DNA from: MGIIb-O2 sp002494975
GTDB taxonomy: Archaea; Thermoplasmatota; Poseidoniia; Poseidoniales; Thalassarchaeaceae
Direction: 5' to 3'
DNA: 54,918 nt
Assembly (NCBI GenBank): GCA_028355015.1
Contig: JAOMRN010000007.1
Location: 1 to 54,918, forward strand
A program made the translations under genes and the position numbers. The notes beneath the pieces were generated by a model, which saw only the letters and a list, made by a program, of their open reading frames with translations, was not told where the DNA came from and ran no database searches. Below, in pieces: positions 18,477-27,789 of this stretch (position 1 is its first letter; each line of letters opens with the position of its first letter).

Positions 18477-19808
18477 TCAGGGTGTGACTCTTCGACTATC
18501 TCTAGGGAATGGAATTACTTCTCTAATATGATCTGCACCTGAAAGCCAAGTACATACTCTATCTACACCTAAACCAAATCCACCATGAGGTACACCACCA
18601 TATCGGCGAGTATCAATATAGAATTCATATGGTTCCTTAGGTGTTCCTTCTTCATCAAGACGCTCGAGAATTTCTTTTTCTGACCATGTCCTTTCACCAC
18701 CACCAATAATTTCTCCATATCCCTCTGGAGCCAATAAATCATGGCAAAGCACATACTTTGGATCATCTGGATCTTGTCTGTGATAGAAAGGTTTAGCAAT
18801 TTTTGGATAGTGAGTTAGGAAATGAGGTACTTCAAAATCAGCAGTCAATATTTTTTCCTTAGTGAAATCTAAATCTTCGCCCCATTCAACATCTACATCT
18901 TTCGATTGTAATATCTCTATCGCCTCATCATAACGCATAATTGGATACGGATTATCAGCATATCGAGATACTAATTCTAGATCTCTTCCTAAAGATAATA
19001 ATTCGTCAGATCTTTCATCTAATAATGTGCTAGCAATATGTCTAACTACTCCTTCACCGTGTTTCATAACTTCATTATTAGTCGCCCATGCTATCTCCAT
19101 TTCTGCATGCCAGAATTCAGTTAAGTGACGACGGGTACGAGATTTCTCCGCTCTAAAGGATGGTGCCATAGTGTACAATCTTTCGAGAGCGGGCATTGCT
19201 GCTTCTGCATAAAGTTGCCATGATTGAGTTAAGTACACATCTTTGCGACCAAAATATGGTACTTCGAAAAGAGTACTGCCACCCTCGACTGCACCAGATA
19301 CGAAGTTAGGCGCTTGATATTCAATAAAATCTCGATTACGGAAATAAGAATGAACTGCTCCAAATACAGAAGATCGGAGTTTCAACATAGTAGTCATTCT
19401 GCTAGTCCGGAGATATAAGTGCCGATTATCTAATAGAAATTCAGTTTCTCCGCCATCTGCCTCAGCCATTGCTGATTCAGTAATTGGAAATGGCCTCTCA
19501 GGATTGACTGAACCAACTATCACTCCGCTTGTAATCTGAACTTCATGTCCATGTTCTCTATCTGTGGATTTAACTATCCCTTTCAAAATAACACTTGACT
19601 CGATCAAAGAACCTTTTAGTTCATCGAAGAACTCATCTCCCAATGGCTCTCTTTTAGCAACACATTGGATGTGCCCAGTAGAATCTCTAATTACGATAAA
19701 ACGAATCTTATTCGAACCTCTTGAACGATGAATCCAACCCTTTAATTCTACTTCTTGGTCATCATATTGTCCAGAAAGAATATCGTCAATCCATATTTCC
19801 TTAACCAT
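18477..19808 (-). CDS. asnS: Asparaginyl-tRNA synthetase
   Basis: A class II aminoacyl-tRNA synthetase of 443 residues that charges tRNA-Asn. The N-terminal OB fold binds the anticodon (about residues 15-110). Motif 2 is clear, with FRAEKSRTRRHLTEFW; the EFW ending marks archaeal AsnRS, whereas AspRS usually has a different pattern after the RHL. Motif 3, GGFGLGVDRV, lies near the C-terminus, which ends in FPRDSRRVTP. Its presence means Asn-tRNA can be made directly. It is the first gene of the minus-strand stretch after the tRNA-Lys pair, with the acyl-CoA dehydrogenase downstream. Confidence 0.93.
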   Translation of the reverse strand: MVKEIWIDDILSGQYDDQEVELKGWIHRSRGSNKIRFIVIRDSTGHIQCVAKREPLGDEFFDELKGSLIESSVILKGIVKSTDREHGHEVQITSGVIVGSVNPERPFPITESAMAEADGGETEFLLDNRHLYLRTSRMTTMLKLRSSVFGAVHSYFRNRDFIEYQAPNFVSGAVEGGSTLFEVPYFGRKDVYLTQSWQLYAEAAMPALERLYTMAPSFRAEKSRTRRHLTEFWHAEMEIAWATNNEVMKHGEGVVRHIASTLLDERSDELLSLGRDLELVSRYADNPYPIMRYDEAIEILQSKDVDVEWGEDLDFTKEKILTADFEVPHFLTHYPKIAKPFYHRQDPDDPKYVLCHDLLAPEGYGEIIGGGERTWSEKEILERLDEEGTPKEPYEFYIDTRRYGGVPHGGFGLGVDRVCTWLSGADHIREVIPFPRDSRRVTP

Positions 19809-19925
19809 GTGTGTCGAAACTCCGTGTTTGTGCGTTGGGCTACTAGGATATCAAATCCTCCCTACTAACTAATTGGAATGCCCGGGGATAAGCCATACAA
19901 ATCACCAAAAAAATGGTGATGAGCA

Positions 19926-20002
19926 TGGCGGGTCTGACGGGGTTCGAACCCGCGACCCCCGGGTTAAAAGCCCGGTGCTCTACCTGACTAAGCTACAGAC
20001 CC
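19926..20002 (-). tRNA. tRNA-Lys (anticodon TTT)
   Basis: On the minus strand: acceptor GGGTCTG/CAGACCC, anticodon arm CCGGG/CCCGG around CTTTTAA (anticodon TTT), T arm GCGGGTTCGAACCCC, discriminator G and an encoded CCA. It is nearly identical in body to the tRNA-Lys(CTT) next to it, differing chiefly in the anticodon stem-loop and variable region. Confidence 0.96.
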
Positions 20003-20023
20003 AGCCTCGCGACAAAGCACCCC

Positions 20024-20033
20024 TCTATAATTA
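20024..20033 (-). promoter_or_regulatory. TATA box of tRNA-Lys(TTT)
   Basis: TAATTATAGA on the minus strand, centred 27 bases before the mature 5' end, which is typical archaeal spacing. The identical element at the same spacing before the second tRNA-Lys supports it. Confidence 0.65.
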
Positions 20034-20074
20034 CAACGGGTAAGCAAATACATTGCTTTCGCCTAGCTAATTGT

Positions 20075-20151
20075 TGGCGGGTCTGACGGGGTTCGAACCC
20101 GCGGCCTTCCGGTTAAGAGCCGGACGCTCTACCTGACTAAGCTACAGACCC
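20075..20151 (-). tRNA. tRNA-Lys (anticodon CTT)
   Basis: On the minus strand: acceptor GGGTCTG/CAGACCC, anticodon arm TCCGG/CCGGA around CTCTTAA (anticodon CTT), T arm with GGTTCGAACCC, discriminator G and an encoded CCA. It is the upstream member of the tandem pair. Confidence 0.96.
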
Positions 20152-20172
20152 AGCCTCGCGACTTAGCACTTA

Positions 20173-20182
20173 TCTATAATTA
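20173..20182 (-). promoter_or_regulatory. TATA box of tRNA-Lys(CTT)
   Basis: TAATTATAGA on the minus strand, centred 27 bases before the mature tRNA 5' end and identical to the element before the downstream copy. Confidence 0.65.
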
Positions 20183-20197
20183 CAACGGCTAGATAAA

Positions 20198-20902
20198 TTA
20201 TTGATTCAGACGCCCTGATTGATTGATTAAAGTCAAAACGCCGCCATTTGAAGCCAAGACTACTGCGTCACAAATGCCGACAAAAAGTCCTACTTCTACC
20301 ACTCCTGCAATACTTAACAAGTCCTGTTCTAGAGATATCGGATCAGATATCGAGGGACCAAAATTGCAATCGAGAATATAGCATCCGTTATCTGTAACGA
20401 AAGGTTCAGAATCAACTCTTAAAGATACAGAACCAGGGCATAGTAAAGATATACGGTCCCTAGTACGTTTCCATTCAAATGGTAATACTTCTACTGGCAA
20501 ATCAAATTCTCCAAGAATTTCAACCTGCTTTCTGTCGTCAGCTACTACAATCATTGATTCAGAAGATTGTGCAACTATTTTTTCTCTAGTTAGTGCACCA
20601 CCACCACCTTTAATCAAGGAAAATTCACTATTGAATTCGTCAGCACCGTCAATTACTAAATCTAGGCCTCCTGAATCAGCTAATGTAATCATAGGGATGC
20701 CTACTTCTTCTGCCAATTCCCTAGTGGCTTCACTTGTAGGTACGCCTACAACATTAAGTCCTTCTTCAGAGATTCTTCTTCCAATCTCAATGACTGTGTA
20801 ACGAACTGTTGAACCGGTACCAAGGCCTAATTTCATACCATCCTTAATGAAATCACAAGCGGCAATACCTGCCTCACACTTGAGTCTCTCGACACTATCC
20901 AT
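20198..20902 (-). CDS. rpiA: Ribose-5-phosphate isomerase A
   Basis: It interconverts ribose 5-phosphate and ribulose 5-phosphate, feeding nucleotide synthesis. The 234 residues match the family length. The phosphate-binding loop GLGTGST lies at about residues 26-32, the catalytic DGADE at 85-89, and KGGGGALTREK at 98-108 holds the catalytic Lys and Glu. The start is the ATG at 20902; upstream there is no in-frame extension with family features. It lies 47 bases upstream of tRNA-Lys(CTT) on the same strand and is divergent from the RNase P RNA gene. Confidence 0.95.
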   Translation of the reverse strand: MDSVERLKCEAGIAACDFIKDGMKLGLGTGSTVRYTVIEIGRRISEEGLNVVGVPTSEATRELAEEVGIPMITLADSGGLDLVIDGADEFNSEFSLIKGGGGALTREKIVAQSSESMIVVADDRKQVEILGEFDLPVEVLPFEWKRTRDRISLLCPGSVSLRVDSEPFVTDNGCYILDCNFGPSISDPISLEQDLLSIAGVVEVGLFVGICDAVVLASNGGVLTLINQSGRLNQ

Positions 20903-21009
20903 GACGTTTTCGAAAAGGAGTCACGCAATGATGTTTTCCAATAGAAAATGTCCGAATTAGATGAAATTGAAGAACCGAGGGGTTCATTCGAAGAAAGCGT
21001 TTGGGAGTA

Positions 21010-21312
21010 ATGAGGGAGCAGGAGGGTCACTGACAGTGTACGACACTGAGGAAAGTCCCCTCTCCAAGATGCAAGCGGTCCGATTAACGTCGGAGATCTG
21101 GGAAGGTCGGCTCTGTAATAGAAACGAACTACATCAGGCGTGTACGATGAATCCGCAAGGAAGAGATTGCCTGATTGTAGATGGAACGAACAACCCCGCT
21201 GGAGCAAGTCCAAGCAGTCCTGTATGGCATCAACAGGGACAGGTAGGATGCTAAGTTGAATGTGACCAGCTGAAAAGTGAACAGAAAGGGGCTTACTCCC
21301 TGCACCCTCACA
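21010..21312 (+). ncRNA. rnpB: RNase P RNA, archaeal type A
   Basis: The catalytic RNA that trims tRNA 5' leaders. Both universal cores are visible: GAGGAAAGTCC at 21048-21058 and ACAGAAAGGGGCTTA at 21281-21295. The ends pair as P1 (TGAGGG at 21011-21016 with CCCTCA at 21305-21310) and P2 (GCAGGAG at 21018 with CTCCCTGC at 21296). The length of about 300 fits archaeal type A. Open frames crossing this region on both strands are shadows. The 5' and 3' ends are estimated from the pairing. Confidence 0.93.
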
Positions 21313-21341
21313 AAACCATAATAGTAGATACTATCAAATAA

Positions 21342-24300
21342 TTAATCTTCGCTGAAGATAACTGCATCTAGTACCGATGTAGATTCCAAAGACCCACTGT
21401 CCTCAAAATCAAGCCAAGGTCCATTGCCCATTATACGTGAAGTAAACTCTTTTTGGAATACTATTATCGAAGGCAAAAGAATAGAACTTGCCAATAAAGC
21501 AAGTATTAGTAATACCATCATTAGGACGAAGAAGTTCTGTAGACCAGGAATAGAAACGAATAACCCAGCTGAGAGACCAGCACATGTAGTTGCAGTTGTT
21601 TCGAATATTGTTTGTCCTGTTTTGGCTACAGATTTAACGATACCTGCAGGTGTCTGTCCTTCGTCTTTTATTCGATCAACAATATGAATAGAGTCATCAA
21701 CGCCAATACCGAAAACTATTGTTCCAATCATTGCAGTAAATACGTTAACGCCAACATTACCAAATCTCATTAGCAGAGGTTGCCATAGCACTACTACTGC
21801 TACTGCAGACATTGTAAAAATAGCTAACTTTGGGGAACGGAATAAGAAAGCCATCGTGATCAATAAAATGAACATAGTCCAAATAGTAGTCGAACTCTGA
21901 GCTTTGTGTATCCCAGCATTGATATCTATGGAAACAGGTAAACCCCCTGTTAGAAGAGAATTGTAAGTATTATCTACATCAATTGCTGTACACTTGAGGA
22001 CTGTTATGCATTCATCTTCTCCTTGAAGTATATCGTCAATTGAATTACGAAGAAGAGTTGCATCTGCAAGATTAATGTAAGGTTGATTCGCATAAACTAA
22101 AGTTTTAGTCTCTCCATTACCCTCATCTGCATTCATTAGCATAGAACGGATTTCTGGAGAAAGTGTATCAAATGCAATATTCACCATATCTTCTCTGCTA
22201 GAAACTGAATATGCCCAACATTGAGGGCTAAGAGGATTTTCTACAGGATTTGATTTATCCCAACATTCATCATGTAAAATATCCCAAAGGCTCTCATCAT
22301 AAATTTCTAAACCAGATAAATTAACATCTACGTGTATGGCTTTGAGAATATTTACTAAACTGATTGTATCTGTTTCAGGCACATTATCTACAAGAACTTG
22401 TAATTTTTCGATAGAGTCCAATATTGGTATGTCCCTTATAGCAGCAGTCCCATTTACTGAACCTCTTTCTTCTGCATTCACAATGAACATATTTACTTGA
22501 CCCCCTTCAAAGACCGCGCTATATTCTCTTAAAGTCTCGTAAGATTCAAGATTTGGAGGTACTTCATCGGGGCCTGCACTGATTTGTTGCCCCATTGTTT
22601 GCGCAAATATTGAAACTCCCGCAATAGTGAAGCCGATTGCAACTATTAGGACCAAAAGAGTAGAACGGACTGGAATCAGACCAATCTTATTCCAGAGAGC
22701 ATCGAACATCTTACTAGGTCCTTTTCTGTACCTTAATAATTCAACTAAAGCAGGAACCATAATCATTGAAAAGAAAAAAGTAACAAATATTCCAAGAAGA
22801 AGAGTTGTTCCAACTGTCCGCATAGGTTGTATAGGGACTAAATATGTCCAAGTCAAGACACTAAAACCAATAATTGTAGTCAATGCTGAAAGGAAAATTG
22901 CATTACCTGTAGTCAAAGCAGCCTTAACTGTGGCAGTAAGACTAATCATTGGGTCCCAAGGGTCAATATCTTCAATTTGTAAACTATCTCGATTAGCAGC
23001 CCACGCTTTTTCCAAACGTTCTTCAATTATTTCTACACGATTTTCTTCTATTCGATTAGTTAAGTGTAATGAATAATCGACACCTAATCCAACAAGTATG
23101 GGACCTGCTGATATTATCATAGGGGTTAACATGATATCTCTAATCATAATTATACCAAATGTTACAGCTAAACTCATCGCAATAGGTAAACCGCCCACAA
23201 TTATCACCTTTGGATTTCTGTGAAGAAATAACATTGTAAGGCAGACAAGAATCCCACTTATTGGTAACATAGTATCTACTAATTCATCATAAATAGAATC
23301 TGAAACATCATGAAGAACTGGCGTCAAACCTGTGATAGTTACGGCTTTTCTATCGGGAATATCGTCTAGCCTATCTCTATCCATTGTGGTTGTTGGATTC
23401 TCATAGGTGCGGGCACAAAGTTCACAATTAGACTCTGATTTTTCATAAATTAGTGTATTTGCATATTCGATAAAGGCCTTATGATCTTTGATAAGACCAT
23501 TTTTTGCGTCTGTTCTAGGGGGGATATCGGTATTCTCCATTTCGAATAATATCCCCATTACTATTACGCCAGTATCCCAAATGCCGTCATTATTTGTGTC
23601 TCTAACAAATGATTCTAATAATGAACCAGTTTGATCCACTAAATTGTCAATTCTTTCTTGTTCATCGGGTATAGAATATCCTTCATTCGGATTCGTACTA
23701 GATGCTGCACATTCGTCATTTTGTCCTGTAGGTAGACCATATTTTTCTACTGCACAATTAAACCGATAACTTGAAGAATTTGCCTCTTTAATGATTTGAG
23801 AGGGTGAAAGAATCCATATTACGCCATCAATTTCCCCTCTATCGTCTTTATATGGATCTAGTCCAGACTGGTAACCCCCCTTCCCACTATTTTTATCGTC
23901 ACCTTCTAACCAAGATAATTGTTGAAGAACTGCTGCATCCGTGATATTTTCATTACCATGTTCATTATTCCCAGTTGCTGCATTATTCGTTTGGATGTAA
24001 AGTATGAAAATATCGGTAGCCCAAGGGGCTTCTCTAACGTCCAAAAGTAGTTCAGTAGAATCTGCACCATCTGGAAGATATATTTCTACATCGCCATTTA
24101 TCTGTTGTTCGAAATCCATAGCATCTTTACCAATCAATGCTGTAGACAAAAGAAGTAAGGCAATTATGAATCCAGGACTCCTCAAAACAGCAGAATAAGT
24201 TAGTTCTGCTAAACGTACTGCGGCACCAGAGAAGAAATTCAAAGTCTTATCAGTAACTTCAGACCCTTTATCATATACTTGTCCCATAGGACCAGACATT

Positions 24301-24437
24301 ACTGAATCCCTAAGGTTGAATGAAGCATCTCTTAGGGGTGCTAAACCTGCAAAGAAACGTTCCCAAAACACAACCTCATCATCTGCACCAATACTTGAGT
24401 TAAGCGACCCGGCCGGGTCGTCAGGTACATCGTTCAC
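21342..24437 (-). CDS. RND/MMPL-family membrane exporter, large paralogue
   Basis: A product of 1031 residues with the duplicated RND layout: one helix (about 85-105), a long extracytoplasmic loop, five or so helices, then a second helix, loop and bundle. Each half has the GxGVDYSLH/GVDDSIHIVDR type motif (about residues 450 and 925) typical of archaeal HAE3/MMPL and sterol-sensing-type transporters. Such proteins move lipids or hydrophobic compounds outward using the proton gradient. The first frame-consistent start is GTG at 24437; no in-frame ATG is close, so the start is tentative. Several Cys occur in the outer loops. A second member of the family lies at 32421-34979. Substrate unknown. 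Confidence 0.85.
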   Translation of the reverse strand: MNDVPDDPAGSLNSSIGADDEVVFWERFFAGLAPLRDASFNLRDSVMSGPMGQVYDKGSEVTDKTLNFFSGAAVRLAELTYSAVLRSPGFIIALLLLSTALIGKDAMDFEQQINGDVEIYLPDGADSTELLLDVREAPWATDIFILYIQTNNAATGNNEHGNENITDAAVLQQLSWLEGDDKNSGKGGYQSGLDPYKDDRGEIDGVIWILSPSQIIKEANSSSYRFNCAVEKYGLPTGQNDECAASSTNPNEGYSIPDEQERIDNLVDQTGSLLESFVRDTNNDGIWDTGVIVMGILFEMENTDIPPRTDAKNGLIKDHKAFIEYANTLIYEKSESNCELCARTYENPTTTMDRDRLDDIPDRKAVTITGLTPVLHDVSDSIYDELVDTMLPISGILVCLTMLFLHRNPKVIIVGGLPIAMSLAVTFGIIMIRDIMLTPMIISAGPILVGLGVDYSLHLTNRIEENRVEIIEERLEKAWAANRDSLQIEDIDPWDPMISLTATVKAALTTGNAIFLSALTTIIGFSVLTWTYLVPIQPMRTVGTTLLLGIFVTFFFSMIMVPALVELLRYRKGPSKMFDALWNKIGLIPVRSTLLVLIVAIGFTIAGVSIFAQTMGQQISAGPDEVPPNLESYETLREYSAVFEGGQVNMFIVNAEERGSVNGTAAIRDIPILDSIEKLQVLVDNVPETDTISLVNILKAIHVDVNLSGLEIYDESLWDILHDECWDKSNPVENPLSPQCWAYSVSSREDMVNIAFDTLSPEIRSMLMNADEGNGETKTLVYANQPYINLADATLLRNSIDDILQGEDECITVLKCTAIDVDNTYNSLLTGGLPVSIDINAGIHKAQSSTTIWTMFILLITMAFLFRSPKLAIFTMSAVAVVVLWQPLLMRFGNVGVNVFTAMIGTIVFGIGVDDSIHIVDRIKDEGQTPAGIVKSVAKTGQTIFETTATTCAGLSAGLFVSIPGLQNFFVLMMVLLILALLASSILLPSIIVFQKEFTSRIMGNGPWLDFEDSGSLESTSVLDAVIFSED

Positions 24438-24626
24438 GAACTAGTGCCCTAAGTACGACCAAATGAAATAATCGCATATCCATTATGCAAAGACTCTCAA
24501 TTAAGCATAATTTGAAATTTTCTAAATTATGAGAAAAATACATCAAATTGAAAAATATTAATCTACATGACCAGAACAAGTGTACGAATTGCTGAAATTA
24601 AATGAGTGCCTCGGAGGATTGATAAT

Positions 24627-25316
24627 ATGGCGAGACGCAGGAAATCCTTGGCACCTAAAGGAAGAGACGATGATGTCAGAATGATTGCTGGATTTGCGAT
24701 AGGATCTATCCTTACAGCAATAATGATACTAGTTGTAATCATTGCACCACCTGCGACTATAGGTCCAAGTGAAGGTGAACTTGCTCCTGATTTTAGTTCG
24801 GATGCTTATAGTGGAGCAAGTTGGGAGAATTTCAGGTTATCAGATACTTTTGATTATGAATGGGATGAAGGAGAACAAGGCGAATGGATATTAATTCAAT
24901 TCATCGATACAGATTGTCCTTACTGTTGGAATGAGGGAGAAACAATGAGTAACCTCTATGCACAATGGTCTAGTGATGTAGAATTCATTACAGTAGCAGT
25001 AGAACTTTCTATTAGTGGCCACGATAGTAATCGCATGGAAATAGAAGCTTTCCGTGATAAAACTAATTATGGAACGGGAGAGAATGATGGAGACGGTTGT
25101 AATTCAGGAAGAAATAATTGTATTGATCGGCCCGGAACTGTTCATGAATGGGATTATGTTGAGGCTACAAGTGGAATGATGAAAGATTGGGAAATTAGCG
25201 GTACTCCTTTCCTAGCAATCCTAAAACCAGATGGTTATGTTGCTTGGAATCAATATGAAAATAATGGAGAATCCATTGAAGATGCTATGCAGAGAGTAGT
25301 TGGTGGTTCTCAATGA
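24627..25316 (+). CDS. Membrane-anchored thioredoxin-like thiol oxidoreductase
   Basis: From the ATG at 24627, preceded by GGAGG at good spacing, the product has 229 residues. A membrane anchor lies at about 20-42 and a thioredoxin/redoxin fold follows outside. The active-site CPYC is at residues 97-100, and a cis-Pro loop is visible in SGTPFLAIL. An insert with DGDGCNSGRNNC adds two more Cys. The stop overlaps the VKOR start by four bases (ATGA), indicating translational coupling. The pair matches the DsbA-like plus VKOR arrangement that makes disulfide bonds in exported proteins; the direction of electron flow is inferred from that family. Confidence 0.88.
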   Translation: MARRRKSLAPKGRDDDVRMIAGFAIGSILTAIMILVVIIAPPATIGPSEGELAPDFSSDAYSGASWENFRLSDTFDYEWDEGEQGEWILIQFIDTDCPYCWNEGETMSNLYAQWSSDVEFITVAVELSISGHDSNRMEIEAFRDKTNYGTGENDGDGCNSGRNNCIDRPGTVHEWDYVEATSGMMKDWEISGTPFLAILKPDGYVAWNQYENNGESIEDAMQRVVGGSQ

Positions 25317-25882
25317 ATGAAGCATTAACCGACCCTATATTGTTAGCCTTTATCGGAGGGCTTTTGATGAGTACTTATTTCATGTTCACAGGACCTCTCA
25401 ATACCACTAAACTTCTAATTTCATCATTAGGATTTGCTGGTGTTGGAATAATTTCCTCAACTTATACATATATCATCCATAATAAAATGGTTGTTCAAGG
25501 AACTACTTCATTTTGCTCATCAGAAGGAATAGTACAGTGTGGTTCAGTAATTGGAGATCCGAATTGGAATAATTTATTTGGAATACCATGGGGCATATTT
25601 GGCATCGCTTCCTTCTCATTATTAATTTTCTTAAGCCTATCATTGTACCTAGATAGACACGCCAAGTGGGCAGAAAATTACCTGAATTATTCGTGGTTTG
25701 CATCACTAGCAGGTTTGCCTTTTGTAATGCTGTTAGTCGGTATTGAATTGACTCAAGTTGAAGGGGCGCCTCACATTTGTCCATTCTGTACAGTAGCACA
25801 TATATCGCTAATCGGATACGTGATAGCCATATATTATCTGAAAAAGAATAAAGATACAGGAAAATGGATAGATCAGGAGTGA
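25313..25882 (+). CDS. VKOR-family disulfide-forming membrane enzyme
   Basis: Vitamin K epoxide reductase homologues in microbes re-oxidise a thioredoxin-like partner and pass electrons to quinone. The 189-residue product has four to five membrane helices. The loop cysteines C68 and C76, eight apart as in the family, precede the conserved stretch FGIPWGIFG, and the active CPFC is at residues 156-159. It overlaps the preceding CPYC protein gene by ATGA, so the two form one functional unit at the membrane, most likely oxidising Cys pairs in the exported proteins of this genome. Confidence 0.93.
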   Translation: MNEALTDPILLAFIGGLLMSTYFMFTGPLNTTKLLISSLGFAGVGIISSTYTYIIHNKMVVQGTTSFCSSEGIVQCGSVIGDPNWNNLFGIPWGIFGIASFSLLIFLSLSLYLDRHAKWAENYLNYSWFASLAGLPFVMLLVGIELTQVEGAPHICPFCTVAHISLIGYVIAIYYLKKNKDTGKWIDQE

Positions 25883-25887
25883 TATGA

Positions 25888-26829
25888 ATGGAATTAGTTA
25901 CAGGAGGAGCGGGTTTCATTGGGTCGCATTTAGTAGATTCTTTAGTTTCAAAAGGTCTGAAAGTTCGAGTATTAGATAATTTTAGTAGTGGAAGAAAAGA
26001 ATTTCTAGAACATCATTCAGAGACAAATAATGTAGAAATTATAATAGCAGATTTACTTGATTTAGATGCTGTAAAAAGTGCTATGAATGGAATAGAAACA
26101 GTACATCACTTGGCTGCAAATCCAGATATTAGATTAGGGACTGAGATAACAGATACTGACCTACAACAAGGAACTATTGCAACATATAATGTCTTGGAAG
26201 CAATGCGCCATAATGGCGTGAAAAGAATCTCATTCGCATCATCAAGTGCCATATACGGCGAAGCTAGTGTCATGCCAACACCAGAAACTTATGGTCCAGT
26301 TTTGCCAATTTCATTATATGGCGCATCTAAGTTAGCTTCAGAGGCGTTAATTAGCTCATGGTGTGGGACTTTTGGTGGTGAGGCGTGGATAAATCGTTTT
26401 GCAAATATTGTAGGACCTAGAGGCACGCATGGCGTGATTTTTGATTTCATCCATAAACTCAAAAAGGACCCAAATAGATTAGAAGTTTTAGGCAATGGTT
26501 TACAGGAAAAATCGTATATGTCGGCAGAAGATTGTGTAAGAGCCATGGTACACTTAATCGATAATGCTGAGGGAAAAGTCAGGCTTTACAATTTAGGCAC
26601 TGGAGATACATGCTCAGTTAGAAGAATTGCAGAAATTGTTGTAGAAGAAAGTGGATTAGAAAATGTATCTATCGAATATACAGGTGGAGATAGAGGTTGG
26701 GCAGGAGATGTTCCAAAAACTTCTCTAGATGTAGAATATTTATTCTCAACCAATTTCAAACCGAAAATGCAGTCAGAAGATGCGATAAGGCATACAGTAA
26801 AAGAATTAATCAAAGAAATCGGTCTTTAA
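25888..26829 (+). CDS. NAD-dependent sugar-nucleotide epimerase/dehydratase
   Basis: A short-chain-type enzyme of 313 residues that acts on UDP- or dTDP-sugars. The Rossmann motif GGAGFIG is at residues 6-12, the catalytic Ser119-Ser120 in SFASSSAIYGE, and the YxxxK pair is Tyr144 and Lys148 in LYGASK. It resembles UDP-glucose 4-epimerase-like proteins; the exact sugar cannot be told. It starts six bases after the VKOR stop with a GGAG ribosome site, so it belongs to the same operon, perhaps supplying sugars for surface glycoproteins. It converges with, and overlaps by 20 bases, the next gene. Confidence 0.9.
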   Translation: MELVTGGAGFIGSHLVDSLVSKGLKVRVLDNFSSGRKEFLEHHSETNNVEIIIADLLDLDAVKSAMNGIETVHHLAANPDIRLGTEITDTDLQQGTIATYNVLEAMRHNGVKRISFASSSAIYGEASVMPTPETYGPVLPISLYGASKLASEALISSWCGTFGGEAWINRFANIVGPRGTHGVIFDFIHKLKKDPNRLEVLGNGLQEKSYMSAEDCVRAMVHLIDNAEGKVRLYNLGTGDTCSVRRIAEIVVEESGLENVSIEYTGGDRGWAGDVPKTSLDVEYLFSTNFKPKMQSEDAIRHTVKELIKEIGL

Positions 26830-27733
26830 ATAAAATCAGAGCAGAAACAATTGTAATAGTGATAAAAGGTATGAAGATACTAATCCCATCATTATTTGAT
26901 GGCTGCCCCAATAGAAGAGATGCAGCACCTAATGTAGATCTTTGACCATCATCAGTATACTCATGCGCTGCAGCGATAGAAATATCATTAATATCTTCAT
27001 CAGATAAAATATAATCTAAATTAACTGTATATCCATCAGATGTTCTGACTATAGAAATATTAGAAAAACCTGAGTTAAAATTAGAATCGGTTAATATGTC
27101 GCCATTAGAGTGATTCTCTAGAATATCTATATTTACATAACCTTTGGTTACATCCTCATGCCAAGTAATACCATTAGTGGCTAATGACTTGTCAATACTT
27201 GTATCTTCTAACAGAAAAATACTTGCTTGTGAATCACTGATATTATCTTCCGAAAAGAAATCTACTACTAATTTGAGTGAGTTATTTATTTCATCTTTAG
27301 ACACTAGAATAGAAATCGAAGTGTCTGAATCGCGATTACTCTCTGAATTCAAAAGAGCTCTGTCTAAATCTACTGGTGCAACTAGACCTTTTATCTGGTT
27401 ATCACTATCAAACCAGAAAGATGGAGCTAAGTCTTGACCATCCGGGAAATTAGAAAGTCTCTCCGATGTAATAGAATCGCCTAGAGGGTCATTCACTGGA
27501 TCATGTAAAGCAATCCTAATCAAACGCGAGCCACGATCATCTACAAAATTACTAATCCATGGATCAATTTTTGCACATACGTCGCACCATGTTGCAGTAT
27601 AGTGTTCCATTAATACCGAATTTCCGCCTTCTACGTACCAATCATTGGTTTCATCTTCAGCGATTGAAATTGGGGAACTAAGAATCATAAAAAATAGAAA
27701 AAATGAAATGTAGAACGTTGATTTTTCTCTCAT
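26810..27733 (-). CDS. Secreted thioredoxin-like protein with C-terminal anchor
   Basis: From the ATG at 27733 the product has 307 residues; a GTG eight codons earlier is less likely because the signal peptide (about 6-22) then starts properly. The motif TATWCDVC puts a CxxC at residues 50-53 of a thioredoxin fold. The middle is beta-rich without a known signature, and a membrane helix at about 284-304 ends the protein. Expected to face outside, it may reduce or shuffle disulfides, complementing the CPYC/VKOR pair just upstream on the other strand. It is divergent from rlmE. Confidence 0.75.
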   Translation of the reverse strand: MREKSTFYISFFLFFMILSSPISIAEDETNDWYVEGGNSVLMEHYTATWCDVCAKIDPWISNFVDDRGSRLIRIALHDPVNDPLGDSITSERLSNFPDGQDLAPSFWFDSDNQIKGLVAPVDLDRALLNSESNRDSDTSISILVSKDEINNSLKLVVDFFSEDNISDSQASIFLLEDTSIDKSLATNGITWHEDVTKGYVNIDILENHSNGDILTDSNFNSGFSNISIVRTSDGYTVNLDYILSDEDINDISIAAAHEYTDDGQRSTLGAASLLLGQPSNNDGISIFIPFITITIVSALILFKDRFL

Positions 27734-27789
27734 CTGAACTATCCTAAACGGTCCCACTTCATAACTAAGAGGCTAGACGATACTCACAG

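Larger units (their letters stand above)
19926..20190 (-). repeat. Tandem duplication of a tRNA-Lys gene with its promoter, 149-base period
   Basis: Two copies, 19926-20040 and 20075-20190, match across the tRNA and about 40 bases of 5' flank. The flank shares AGCCTCGCGAC, then CTATAATTACAACGG, at the same distance from both tRNAs. The anticodons differ (TTT and CTT), so the copies have diverged in function but kept the same promoter. Confidence 0.85.

Noticed and set aside
20833..21311. Three open frames around 21 kb
   Set aside because: They cross the RNase P RNA, whose conserved cores and end pairing explain the sequence.
22627..23076. Plus-strand frame of 149 codons
   Set aside because: Antisense to the membrane bundle of the larger RND exporter; no family signal.
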